Source: Tetrahymena thermophila SB210
Taxonomy: Eukaryota; Ciliophora; Oligohymenophorea; Hymenostomatida; Tetrahymenidae
DNA length: 64,000 nt
Direction: 5' to 3'
Assembly: GCF_000189635.1 (NCBI RefSeq)
Contig: NW_002475999.1
Coordinates: 142,840 to 206,839, forward strand
Shown here: piece after piece, positions 39,934 through 51,378 of the stretch
How the letters are laid out: every line of letters begins with the position of its first letter
Numbering within the stretch: position 1 is the stretch's first letter
The notes under the pieces: generated by a model
Seen by the model: the letters and a program-made list of their open reading frames with translations, nothing else
Told to the model about the DNA's origin: nothing
The model's database searches: none
Translations under genes and position numbers: made by a program

Positions 39934-40015
39934 ATCTGGCAATTTCAAAAGATATTATTTATTTAAAAAGGAAAAAAATCAAAGATTAATAAATTAATTT
40001 ATTTGCAATAAAATA

Positions 40016-42499
40016 ATGTTGTCTAAAATCTAACAAATGGCTTTCTCATCATTAAGAAAACTCCCCAAAAACCAAAATCAAGCTTAATTATTAGGTGAAT
40101 ACGCCATCGAATTCTTAAAGAACGGTAACCCCAGCCAAAAGGTTCTTGAAAGAGTCAAGCTTTTCCACACTGACTCCGTTTTTACCGGTATTTCAGCTCT
40201 TGCCCTCAAGACTAATGCTCCTTCTATTTTGAAGGCTGAAGCTTTGGAAAACGCTAGCGGTGTTGGTAACAAGGTAATACTACTTAATTGAACTTGCTTC
40301 TATCAATATATAAAGTCATCAATTAGACTAATCAACAGTATAGCCAATACTAACTAAATAGTCTAAACTAATGACTTAAATACTAAATAAACAATCACAT
40401 AAATTCTTATCTATATTTTCATAAAAATTAGCCAAAGAAGGGTGTCTCCAGATGTTTTGGTTCTGACTAAAACGTCCCTGTTGAAAAGGCTGTCTGTGCC
40501 AACTCTTCTGCTGTTAGAGAAGTAACTTATTTAAAAATATTGGCTGTTAATTAATTTGTTTAGCTTAACCCCTCATAATTAAACCTATCACCTTAGAAAC
40601 TTCTAAGCAACAATATTTTAAGCCATAAACAATAATTTAAAATTCCTTTTATCTAATCTATTTCCTATAATAAATAGTGGGACTCCAATGGTACTGTCTT
40701 CGGTTACAACGAAACTCAAGCTGTAAGAACATTTTTTAAATTAGATTTTATCTATGCTGGAAATTTCATTTATATAAATTTTAACGATAAAATAAAGAAA
40801 TTTATATATCTATTATGAATATATCAACACTGCTTTTATCTAAAACTTAATCTCTCTGATGAGTTTAAAGATATAAGTAAAGTTAAAAAAGATATAAAGC
40901 ATAAGAAATTTCAGCTTAATTTTTTAAAAGAGCAAAAAAACAAACATTCAATAAATTATTTTTATTCTTCAAGAATCTTACTTATAAGTATTATTTTTAA
41001 CTAATAGACCAACAGAGCTGGTGAATTCGGTCACAACGATTTCTACCCTGCTGTCTTAGCTGCTGCCCACTAAAATGCTGCCATTAACGGTAAAACCGTC
41101 CTCAAGGCTATGGTCTTACAAGATGAAATCAGAGGTAGATTATGTGAAGCTTTCTCTTTGAAGTCTTACAAGATTGATCACGTCGTTCACGGTGCTATCG
41201 CTACCATCTGCACCTATGGTGCTTTGATGGGTGCTACTCCCCTCTAAATGGAACACGCTATTGGTATGTTCTGTGCTCACTACATCCCCTTCAGAGCTAT
41301 CAGAGCTGGTAAGCAATTATCTGATTCCAAGGGTGCCTCTGCTGCTATCTCTACTGAAGCTGCCCTTATGTGCATCAAGAGAGCTATGAACGGATTCATT
41401 GGTCCTAAGGATATTTTCAGAAACCCTGAAGCTATCTTCAGACTCAATGAACCCACCAATGGTGACTCTCCTTTCGATATCTTTGTTTCCGACGGTGGTG
41501 ATGACTTCGCTGTTATGGTAAATAAAATTTTATTTCTTTATCTGTTTGTTAGTTAGTAATAAGAATTAGGATTAATAGATAAAATTTACAAAGAAATTTA
41601 GATGAAAGTACTAAAAATAGATAACAAAAAATCAATTAATATGAATTGATTATCAAAAAAAGCAATAAATGAATAAAATTATTTTATTAAATTAAGCAAA
41701 CTAATTAAAATTTTTAAAATATAGGGTATGCACTTCAAGTTAGGTTTATATGAACATTAATCTGCTGGTGCCTTGGAAGGTCTCCAAAGATTGATCTTCG
41801 AAAACAAGTTCTTAAAGCACAACGAATTCGATAGCATTTCTAAGATTAAGATTATTGCTTACGAACCTGCCTTCGGTATCATTGGTGATCCCGCCAAGAG
41901 AAAGTGCTAGACCAGACAATCTGCTGATCACTCCATGGTCTACATTGTTTCTACCATGTTGAGAAAGGCCATCCAAGACAAGACTTTCGTTGACTCTTTG
42001 AGCTCTTACAAGTCTTTGGATGAAGTCTGGAAGAGACTTATTTTATTACCTGACGACTACTCTCAAAAGGCTATTTTCGATCCCGTCACCAAGAAGTTGA
42101 TGGACTTAATGGAATTCGAACATGGTGGTAAGGAATACGATAGCAAATATCCTGAAGGTATCCCCACTACTATTCAAATCACCCTTAAGGATGGCAGAAC
42201 TTTCGATTCTAAGCTTGTTATGTTCCCCTCTGGTCATGCTAAGAACACTGCTTGCGACCTTAGAGGTATTTTGGAAAACAAGTTCAAGCTCCTTGGTAAA
42301 CTTGCTCTTGCTGAAAACGAAATCCAACCGTAAAATATTAATTTTTATCATAATTTGAATTATTAAAATATCATTTTAAATTAATAGCATGATTGAAAGA
42401 TTAATGAACTTAGATAACTTATCTAATGCTGAACTCCAACTTCTTTACAACTGCAATATTAGATACAGCCAAAAGTCTGTTGATGATCCCGATTACTGA
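40016..42499 (+). CDS. prpD-like: 2-methylcitrate dehydratase-like protein (MmgE/PrpD family)
   Basis: Six exons (40016-40273, 40432-40521, 40678-40722, 41008-41517, 41725-42329, 42388-42499) give 1,620 nt, 539 residues. All introns are GT...AG, the first four in phase 0. MmgE/PrpD-family hallmarks: LLGEYAIEFLKNG, EFGHNDFYPAVLAAAHQ, KAMVLQDEIRGRLCEAF, IDHVVHGAIATICTYGALMG, GASAAISTEAALMCIKRAM and the C-terminal LPDDYSQKAIFDPVTKKLM with TFDSKLVMFPSGHAKN. PrpD dehydrates 2-methylcitrate in the methylcitrate cycle of propionyl-CoA disposal, usually in mitochondria; related family members include cis-aconitate decarboxylase. Codon use is strikingly unlike the neighbours: many C-ending and AAG/GGT/GCT codons with few TAA/TAG glutamines, as in highly expressed ciliate genes. 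The last exon starts one base before an internal ATG and completes a Pro codon. Confidence 0.9.
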
Positions 42500-43621
42500 T
42501 CAATTTGATATTTATAATGCAATATTAATATTAATCTTATTATTAATATCATATTATTACTTTGCTTATTTTTATGTTGAGTAACCTTAATTTAAGCATT
42601 GCAAAATATCAAATTATTTCTTCAAAAATATTCTTATTAGCCAGCGTTTAAATTTAAATAAAAATTTTTCTTCTTTTATTTAATGATATAAAAATATTTT
42701 TTTTATTTTTTAATATTTTTTTTAATCAATCAAATAATTAAAATTGTTAAAATATTAAAAATACTGTTAATTTTGTTTAATATTTTATAAATTAAAAAAT
42801 AAATAATATCATTTTGAGCTTTTTTTTGTGAAATAGCCCAAAATAAAATTGATAATAAAATAAGAAAAATTTCTGAATAATTAAGAAAATACTTTCTCTT
42901 ATGGTTAATTTCAAGTAATGATTTGTTACTTTTGCAAAATACATTAAAGAATTGGGAAAATTTTTGAAAATAAAAGACTAATTAATTAATTATTGGTGGT
43001 ATCTTTTTTAGTTGATATTTGAATTAGTAAGTATTTTTATTTTAATTATTTTAATACATAAAGATATTTGAGAAGGAGGTTGGTTAATAAGTTTTTTGTT
43101 TTTATAAAATCTATAAATAATTTATTGAGACATTAAAATGAACAAAATAAATGTTACTGGATATCCATTAAAAATTTTAATACGTTAGACTATAATAGTT
43201 GATAAGCTTACTTACAAAAATAAAAATTGATCTGTTAAACGTAAAATATAATAAAGATTTTATAAAGGTAATATAATCAAAAAATAAATGAATGATGAAA
43301 ATCTATTAATAAAATTTATTAATTATTTCAAATTTTCAGCTAAGTTATTTAAATTAGAATGAAAAAAAATTTCGCAGACGTTTGAAAGAATATTGAAAGT
43401 CTAAATATATTTTTTAATGGGAATAATTGAAGTCTCCAATAGAAAAAAATTTTAATTGAAAAATCTTACTTTTAACATAAAGAGAAAAATAGTGTATTGC
43501 GTATTAAAAGATAATTAGGAAAGTTAAAAAATAAATAGTTAATCTTCTTATTAGTTAGTATTTTTGAAAAAATAAACCAAATATCAAAAACCAGTAATAC
43601 ATTAAAATAGTAGCTAAAAGT
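42500..43621. other. A+T-rich spacer
   Basis: No gene is visible. It holds the 3' end of the prpD-like gene and the presumed promoter of the next gene. A G-containing patch GAGAAGGAGGTTGG lies at 43071-43084. Confidence 0.4.
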
Positions 43622-46600
43622 ATGCAGCGAATAGAATAAAAGCAATAACAAGACCCTTAGCAATAACAATAAAAATTAGAAATGATTAAAAAAGAACTTT
43701 AAAAGTATAGAGAGCTCAAGAAAAGTCCATCTTTAAGCTCTCATTTATCTGCTAAGTAGCTTTAAAAATGCTCTGATACTGAAAAACGTAAATAAATATT
43801 AAACTACATCAACAGTACTCAGTTGGAATAGGATAATATGAACATATCTTAAACAAATTGTCCTCAGACTTCTAGGAATTTTTAAGAGAACTAAAGCATG
43901 TTAAATTAAAAAAGAGAAGGCTAAAATGATTTTGTATAAAAAAATCCTTCTAACAAGTTTTTCTAATCAATTAAAAACAGGGAAAACTAGGAAAGGTTTA
44001 ATTTAGATTTTATGTAAAAAGATAGCCGCCATATTTCAAATGAAAATCAGAAAAATTCTTCTTCTAATAACACCAAAAGTAATTCTATCAGCATAAATCC
44101 TAATAAGGAGATTTTCAGAGAAATAACTTTAGCAGATGTATAGAATTTTGAAATGGAAAACTAGCAAGTTTGTTTTAATTAAGATAACAATTATGGAGGA
44201 AGAGATACTAACAGACACAACAAATTGAATTTTTTAGTTAGCAACGAGCAATAGTAATTGAATCCAAAGTATCCTTAAGAATAAAGAAATATGATCAATA
44301 ATTCTTAAAATGGTCGCGTAAATGATAATCTGCAAGATTTAGATGATGAAGATGTGTACTAACAAATTACATTTGAAGATTTAAGAGTAAAGCACTAAGG
44401 AATTTATAATTTTAAAGATTTAAACGGATAAAATAATATTTAAGAAAATAATTAAAAAAATAATAAAAATTTAAGTTTAAATAACTTAGAAGAAAATCAC
44501 CATTAATCTTCCTGGGCTTCTACTCTTCCTTCGAACAGAAATGAATATGAAAAAAATTAGTAGTTAAATCAATAGAACTTAATTCATAAAAGTTAATTAC
44601 ACAACTTTATGACATCTTAAAATACTTTAGCAAGCTAAATGAGTTAAAAACTCCACAGTATTGGGAGCGGAAGACTCAACTAATCAAATTTATCTTCCGA
44701 CTAGTAAATACCTACACTAAAAGACTGTGCTTCAACTTCTACTAACTCAAAGCCTTAGTGTTCTAGTAACTAAACTTTATCATCAAAAGGAGGATAATTC
44801 AATTCGAAAAGCTCTTAAGGATATCTTGAGTATGTAATGCCAAGAAATTTGAATATCCGCCCTGAATCATTAGAAGATATTTCAAAAATTAGCTTATTTT
44901 AAAGAAATCCTTTAGAAGAAAAAGAATCATAAAAAAGCATATAAAATATTATTGTAAATAATACCTAATAAAAAAAGAATATCTATCATAATCCATTATA
45001 AAAGACAAACTAGTTATAATTAAATAACTAACTCACAAAGTAAACTGCAAAAGTTTTATCCTTAAACACTTCTAAAATATCACCCCCTGTATCACCTAAA
45101 ACTAAGGTTGGTTAAGATCTTGCTAATAAAACTATGTTTTAATCTGACACTAAAAAACTAAAAATGTCAGCTTCTCTTTCACCAAATTCTAAATCAAAAT
45201 AACCTATAAAAACAACAAGTAACTTAAATAAAGAAAACAACTTAAAATAAAATTCTGAATAGCAAGGGTAAAAAGAAGATTTACAGTTTCAAGCTAAATA
45301 CAGCAAGCTGAATTAAATAATTTAGTAAAAAGCTAGCACCACAAAATGTATATCGTCACACTAACAATAGCCATACTTTAAATCAATAAAAGGTAGACAT
45401 GATAAGACTTCAGCTATACCTAAAGAATTAAGTAAAACAAATACATCAAATCTTAAAATAAATATCCCAACCTCTATACCACAGGAGAAGTCAAAGTAAA
45501 CTTAAAGCACATTAAAAAGTACCCCTTAAAAATAATCATAAAATTAAGATAAATAATAACAAGTACCATAATTATCTCAAATCAAAGAAGAAGTTTAATT
45601 ATAAGAAAAATAAAATTTCATTATTAAAAAATTAACTGAAGAGCAATTTCGTTGGAAAGAAATAGGATCCTAAATGGTTTTGGCATATGAAGAATTAAAT
45701 TAAAATTTTAAATTGTTGGTTAAACAAAAAAAGCAGTAAGATAAAATGCTTTAATAGTTAGTTGAAAGCTTATCTTAATAAGAAAACTAATAAAATAAAT
45801 AATTAAATTTATCTCTTGGAATAAATGAAAACGAATCGATTGCTAAGTTATCTCATAGAGATGGTGACAATAACAAATAATCAAAAAATAAGGATATTAT
45901 TGATAACTAAGTATAAGAATTAATATCCTCAATATAAAGTAAATTATTCAGTAAATTTGATAACGAAGATAGTTAGCAAATTCAAAATTTATTAAATTAA
46001 TTTAAATCAACTATAAAATAAAACTATGAGCTGAAGAAAAACTAAAAGGATATACAAAATATTGTGAACCTTTAAATAAAAGAATCTTCCTCTTTGGCTG
46101 ACTAAATAATTCATCTAAGAACTCAGTTAGATAAAGCTTGCATTTCTATGATGAAAAATTAAAAAGAATCAAACTGCCAATTTTCATCAATGATGCAAAT
46201 GCTTTATTCAAGCAAGGACAATTAAATTTTAAATTAAAATAACTCAACTATATTTTAATAGCAAGAAAGCTTCAATCCTAATTTAGCTTCCTCAATAATA
46301 AACTAATTAAATTTGCATGAAAATCATTTAGTTGGATCAGGAATAAGTCCCATTAATTCTATTTGTAGTTTCAATAATTAAAATTCAATAAATAAAAATA
46401 TTTAATTATTGCCAAATTCATTTAACTCTTCCACTAATTTCAAGGACTAAAATTCAGAAAATATCTTCCATAATCAAGACTAATAGCTGTATTTAAATAA
46501 AGCACAGTCCTAAATTAGATTCAGCGATTACAAAGATACCTCATACTTCAAATAATAGGAAATGATTGAAGACCATAAATACTCTCCAATTTTAAGTTAG

Positions 46601-46753
46601 TTAAATGACTGTGGTTATCTCTAGAATGAATCCTTCTAAATTGCCAGTCCTATAAGAAACGATATAGTACCATTTTTCGGAGAAATGGAAAGCAAACACA
46701 TACTTAATTCAGAAGAAAATGAAGAAATATAATTTTAAGCTGAGTGCAATTGA
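43622..46753 (+). CDS. Gln/Asn/Ser-rich coiled-coil protein, function unknown
   Basis: A single exon encodes 1,043 residues. The start ATG is the first after an in-frame TGA at 43565, and the gene ends in TGA. It opens with a Gln-rich, charged helix (MQRIEQKQQQDPQQQQQKLE) and is otherwise largely disordered-looking, rich in Q, N, S and K. A denser coiled coil lies near residues 660-720 (EEQFRWKEIGSQMVLAYEEL), and helical stretches near 770-870 include LADQIIHLRTQLDKACISMM. There is no signal peptide or TM segment, so it is probably cytosolic or cytoskeletal. I do not recognise a family; basal-body, ciliary or kinase-substrate roles are possible but unsupported. Confidence 0.8.
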
Positions 46754-47596
46754 AAAAAACTAATTATTTGTAAATAAAAATATAAAAATTATGTACATAA
46801 ATAGATAATATTTGACATTAATTAATTTATTAATTATATCTATTTTTTTTTAAATTATAACTATTCTATAAATCATTATTTTATAGTTCAAAAATAGGTT
46901 GACAATACATATGATGTTTCTTATATTAAATATATTTATTAAAATAAGCTCTTCTACTTTTTGCTTGATTTTTTTTCATTCTTTAATTAATCTAATTTTT
47001 TGACAAAAAATAAAAAGATTTAAATTAAAATATATTTTTTTTAGTCTTATTTTTAATATTTTATAAGCTATTTAGTTACAAATTATTTTTTCACAAAATA
47101 GATTTATTAAATTATATTCCAACTTTAAGTATATTTTGTTATCTTTTTTCCTTTATCTTTTGCTATTTATTGATAAATAAAGTCCAATTCCAATATTTTA
47201 TCAATAAAACTGATTGATATAAAAATAGAACAAAATTATTAATTAGGTACTTCCTTTAAATCATTTCATAAAATCAAAAAATATTGCATTAGTTTTTAAT
47301 AATTTATGCTACAAGCTTACATATAATTCATCTTTTATTTTATGACAAATACAATCAGATTTTTAAATATTATCGTGAAAAATGCTTAAATAGCTGGTAA
47401 TAGTTATTTTTTTATAAATAGATTTATTAATTTAGATTACAATTTTAAATATAATTGGTGATAGTTTTTTATTCATCTTTTGTTTCTTATGAATTATAAA
47501 ATTAAATTACTAAATATTATCCTAAAAAATTACTTAAAAATATATTTTAACAAAAAATACACTTGAAGAGTTTTAAATAATAATATATAGATTATT
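46754..47596. other. Convergent spacer
   Basis: This lies between the 3' ends of the coiled-coil gene and the minus-strand DNPH1-like gene. Two similar blocks (TTAGTTACAAATTATTTTTTCA..AATAGATTTATTAAATT near 47070 and a diverged copy near 47400) suggest another old direct repeat. No coding is seen. Confidence 0.35.
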
Positions 47597-48034
47597 TCAT
47601 TATAATTATTTCATAAATTCAGCAATTATTGCAACAATATCTTCCTAATTCTAGTATTCTTTGTATTCAAAAGTGGGGCACCCTGCAATAAGGCCAGAAG
47701 TTTTAAATTCTTTTTCCTTTTAAGAGAGACATAAGGTCTTGTAATTCTATCTCAAAGAAGCCCAACCCAATTCCATACCAACACCATGAGAGGGTGCAGT
47801 AACTTCTGCAACCATAACTTGAGATTCAGTAAACCAACTATAATCTCTTTCATATATCTATTTATCATTCATCTTATGCTCAAGCTTATTTGACATTTCA
47901 GGATAAGCAACGTGTGTTGTCAATACTTCACCATATTTACTCAACTCTTAAACTATAGTTTGATAGTTTTAATGATTTGCATTTACTCCTCTCATAGAGC
48001 CGCAAAAGTAAATAGTTAATTTTTTTTAAGACAT
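47597..48034 (-). CDS. dnph1-like: 2'-deoxynucleoside 5'-phosphate N-hydrolase (DNPH1/Rcl-like)
   Basis: A single exon encodes 145 residues on the minus strand and ends in TGA. It shows the family's IYFCGSMRG glycine loop (residues 8-16), [13 protein letters not shown] (30-42), RDYSWF (63-68, with Asp64) and [17 protein letters not shown] (76-92), in which Glu88 matches the catalytic glutamate position of nucleoside deoxyribosyltransferase-fold enzymes. Its length is close to vertebrate DNPH1. The enzyme cleaves the N-glycosidic bond of deoxynucleoside monophosphates and is known to sanitise modified nucleotides such as hydroxymethyl-dUMP. It ends convergently with the upstream coiled-coil gene. 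Relatives with nucleoside deoxyribosyltransferase activity are the main alternative. Confidence 0.9.
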
Positions 48035-50505
48035 AGTGTTTTTTAATTGAATATTTTAATTTATTTTGTTAATTTATCAAGTATATCTTTCTAGATTCAA
48101 TTCACTCATTCTTTTAAAGCAAAACAAAAGTTAAGCTTAGATAAAGAAATCTTTATTTAGTATCTGCTTAGTAATATTTTTATTATTTAAATTAAAATGC
48201 TCCTGCTAGTTTAAAGAGATGGTAACGCTATTTCATATCTTTAAACTATTGATTCTCGTGATGAAATTTAATATAGTTACAGAACAAAACATATTTTATG
48301 ATAATAAAAAAAAAATTATAATGAACTAATTATTGTTCAATAAAAAAATCATGGGAATTAAAAATAGAAAGATATCCTATGATATAGATTTTTCACATCT
48401 TTTTAGTGTTTTTTGAAATAATTTATTTATTGAAAATTTATTTAAAAATACCCTAAAACAAAAATTAATGATAAAAAAGTGTTAGGATATAATAAAATGA
48501 AATTTAAAAATACTAAGTTTAGAGTATAAATATTTGAATATTTAGAAATATATTATAGGTATTTTCTAATTTATGAAATATTAAAAATAAATTAGAGCTA
48601 ATATCTCAAATATTTCTTAGAATTTCTTTAAATTTATGGTTAAGCTTTTGCTAATTTGAAACTAGTCCTCGAATTTATATTTAGAAATTAAAAATACTAA
48701 TTTTTGCTAATTTAATTTTTTTTTACGTAGTATTAATTAAAAAGGTGATAGTCTTTAAAGTTAAAATTCTTACCTTCTTTTAATCTATATAATTTGCTAA
48801 AATCTTATGAAAACTATTTGAAGACGTATTTTTATGTATTAATTCCATTAAATATTAACTCTTCTTGGAGGGGGATCAACGCTCCATTAAATATTAAATG
48901 GTAAATATCTGTAACTCAAAAAGTTCTATTTAGCATAAGATTTAAATATTTTTTAAATAAATATCCTCCTTCGATAAGCGTAAAATAAAAAAATGATTTA
49001 TAAGCTCAAATTAATTAGAATAAATGTGATTTTAAAATGAGTAAAATAATATTATTTTATAATACGAATAAATTTATAAAATGTTATGATAAAGGAGTAA
49101 CTAATTTTAATACAATTAAATAAATAAATAAATATTTTAAATCTTTTATAAACTGTTTGATTATGAATTTTCTTGTATAAAATTCCATAATAACTAAATA
49201 TTAAATAAAAAAGTCATTTTTAAACTCCAAGAAGTTAAGATAAATTGGATTTAGAATTATTGATGTATTATTATATAAAATAAAGTTATTTTATATAATG
49301 ATAGTGAATAAGAATTAATTTTAATACTATTAACTAAAATAAATATTTTTATTTCATAATATTATAATTTGTTGAGTTTTTAATTTGAAAATATATATAT
49401 TCATATAATTTGCAATATAAAATTAAAAAAATTGTATGAAATTCCTTTAAAAATTTAATAATAATTAGAAAAAGTACTTTTTAGATTCTAAGTAGAAAGG
49501 ATATTTGATATTTAGAAATATGAATGTGTTAGTATGTTAAAAATCAATAAGATTATAAAATGAGAAAGTTAATAAGATTAGTTAAATTGAATCTAATCAA
49601 CTTAAATAATTTTGTAAATTCAATCAAAATTACTAATTCTAAATTTATCATTTCATAAATATTTAGTGTTTATTTGAATAAAATTAATATCAATTTTTTT
49701 GCCATAGCCATATAAAATAAAATGTTAAAAAAGAGTAAAGAAATAATATTTAATTGAAAAAGATTAATAATAAAATTAGCTATTTAATAAAAAATATGAG
49801 ACTCAAAGGTTATTAAAGAAAACAGAGATTAAATTAAGTTATAAATTTATTTTTAATTTAAAGCATTTAATGAATATTTTTTTTAAAAAAAAATGGTTAG
49901 TGACTTTTGAGATATTTATTTATTATTAAAGATTTAATTGATATTATTTATTATTTAATAGTTTAAAAATAATTTAATAATATGAATTATTTATTCTTTT
50001 AAGTAATAATTTTCAGAACTCTATTTATTTTATTTGATATTTATTTGTAGAAACTAATTTTAAAAAAAGATACTCAATTATTTAGTTAGGAGAATATATT
50101 TAAAATTAACATTTTTTAGTATATTTAGAATTTCTTTTTATTTCTTATTAAAGTGGAATATTATTTTGGTAAAATAAATATTTAATAGATAAATAATTAT
50201 ACAATTCTATTTCATAAAGTAAATTAAATTTTGTTCAGAATAAATTTATTGATGCAAAAATTAAAATAGAGGTTAATTATTTTTCTTGATGATTCTAAAT
50301 ACATATATGAATCTCTGCTACACCTTATCTCGTTGCAGAAAATAAATCAATCAGAAATATTAACAAAAAGTCGTTTTTCGCTTTGTACTTTTGTTAAGCT
50401 GATCAGACTTATTTAAGAAACAATATAATAAATAATACTGAATTAAATTAATTAGTGCTAATAAAAAAGAATAAATATATTATTTCAAGATAAATCAAGA
50501 AAGAA
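48035..50505. other. Long A+T-rich spacer, old repeats
   Basis: 2.5 kb with no convincing gene. One short frame (48197-48301) is listed separately. CCATTAAATATTAA(C/A) occurs twice close together (about 48846 and 48885), flanking a G-rich patch CTTGGAGGGGGATC. Blocks such as AACTAATTTTAATACAATTAA (about 49097) and GAATTAATTTTAATACTATTAA (about 49312) suggest diverged direct repeats about 215 bp apart. Confidence 0.4.
48197..48301 (+). CDS. Tiny reading frame, 34 codons, doubtful
   Basis: It starts ATG and ends TGA, reading MLLLVQRDGNAISYLQTIDS and then a charged tail. The composition is more protein-like than the surrounding DNA, and it lies 162 bp from the divergent DNPH1-like start. It may be a first exon, an upstream frame or chance. 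No family is recognised. Confidence 0.2.
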
Positions 50506-51378
50506 ATGTCATCTGAATAAAAAGATTATTTATCTCTACTTTTTTAAATAGGAGTATTAAGTTTTACTTCATATGCAAGCTTTCATTTGATGAAAGTGTG
50601 CTCTAAAGAAGATTAAATACATTAAGAAGAAATGTAAAGAGTGAAAAATGCTTTTAATAAGATCAGAGAATATGAACCAGATGAGCTTATTGAAAAATTA
50701 AATAACCTTTACAAAAATGAAAAAAACCAGTAAAAATATATCGACTGTGGTAAATTTTTTGTGAAGGGCGTTATATCTTGCGATGCCCCTATCGTATCTT
50801 AATAGAATTAAAGCATCAAACTCGTTTATTAGGATTTAAGAAAATATGATTTACTTGCTACTTTATTAGAAAAGAGAGTATTGTAGCAATCTAAATAGTA
50901 TAACTCTAGCAAAAAAAACTATGTCAGCGTATTTTAGCTTTAACCCTCAACTGGAATTTTAGTAAACAGAAATTCTAATTTGTGCTTTGTAGAAAATATT
51001 AGAAATTCTAAATTTGGAAAAGTAATTAACTTCATAAGTACTCAAGAAAATTCTTCTATGAATTCTATTAACTTTGCTTCATTAGGAATAGGTAGTGTTA
51101 TTAAAGTAGGATTTGAAATAAATGAACACGGTATAAAGGTAGGCGATAAAATTACAGTTTATGGAAAAGTATTGTTTGATAAAATAAATAAACTAATAAA
51201 GTTTGAGAATCCTTAACATATTCTCTAAGACAAAGAAGAATATAGCTAATATATTGATGAAGTAAGTCTAGCTGGTATAGGAGTTTTTCTGTTTGGAGCT
51301 TTAACAATAGCTCAATTAATATTTTTAGGAAATTCAATCTTTGAATTGGTTAAGAGAAAAGACTCATAAAAAAAATGA
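50506..51378 (+). CDS. Two-TM protein with BAM (MUL1/GIDE)-like middle, no RING
   Basis: A single exon encodes 290 residues and ends in TGA. A hydrophobic segment lies near residues 9-30 (LLFQIGVLSFTSYASFHLM) and a second near 247-268 (VSLAGIGVFLFGALTIAQLI). Between them, CGKFFVKGVISCDAPIVS resembles the start of the BAM domain of mitochondrial E3 ligase MUL1 (GIDE/MAPL), which sits between two TM helices. The middle part contains KVGFEINEHGIKVGDKITVYG, beta-rich as expected. MUL1 ends in a RING finger, but here the protein stops soon after the second TM (VKRKDSQKK). If the assignment holds, it is a membrane protein of mitochondria or another organelle without ligase activity of its own. The similarity is by motif and topology only. 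Confidence 0.72.

Noticed and set aside
42106-42351. Minus-strand and shifted plus-strand frames of about 80 codons in the prpD-like gene
   Set aside because: They overlap a clear MmgE/PrpD coding exon; long shadow frames arise from its more balanced base composition.
43472-43669. Minus-strand frame, Leu/Phe/Tyr-rich
   Set aside because: It overlaps the start of the Gln-rich gene at 43622, and its composition is that of reversed A+T-rich spacer.
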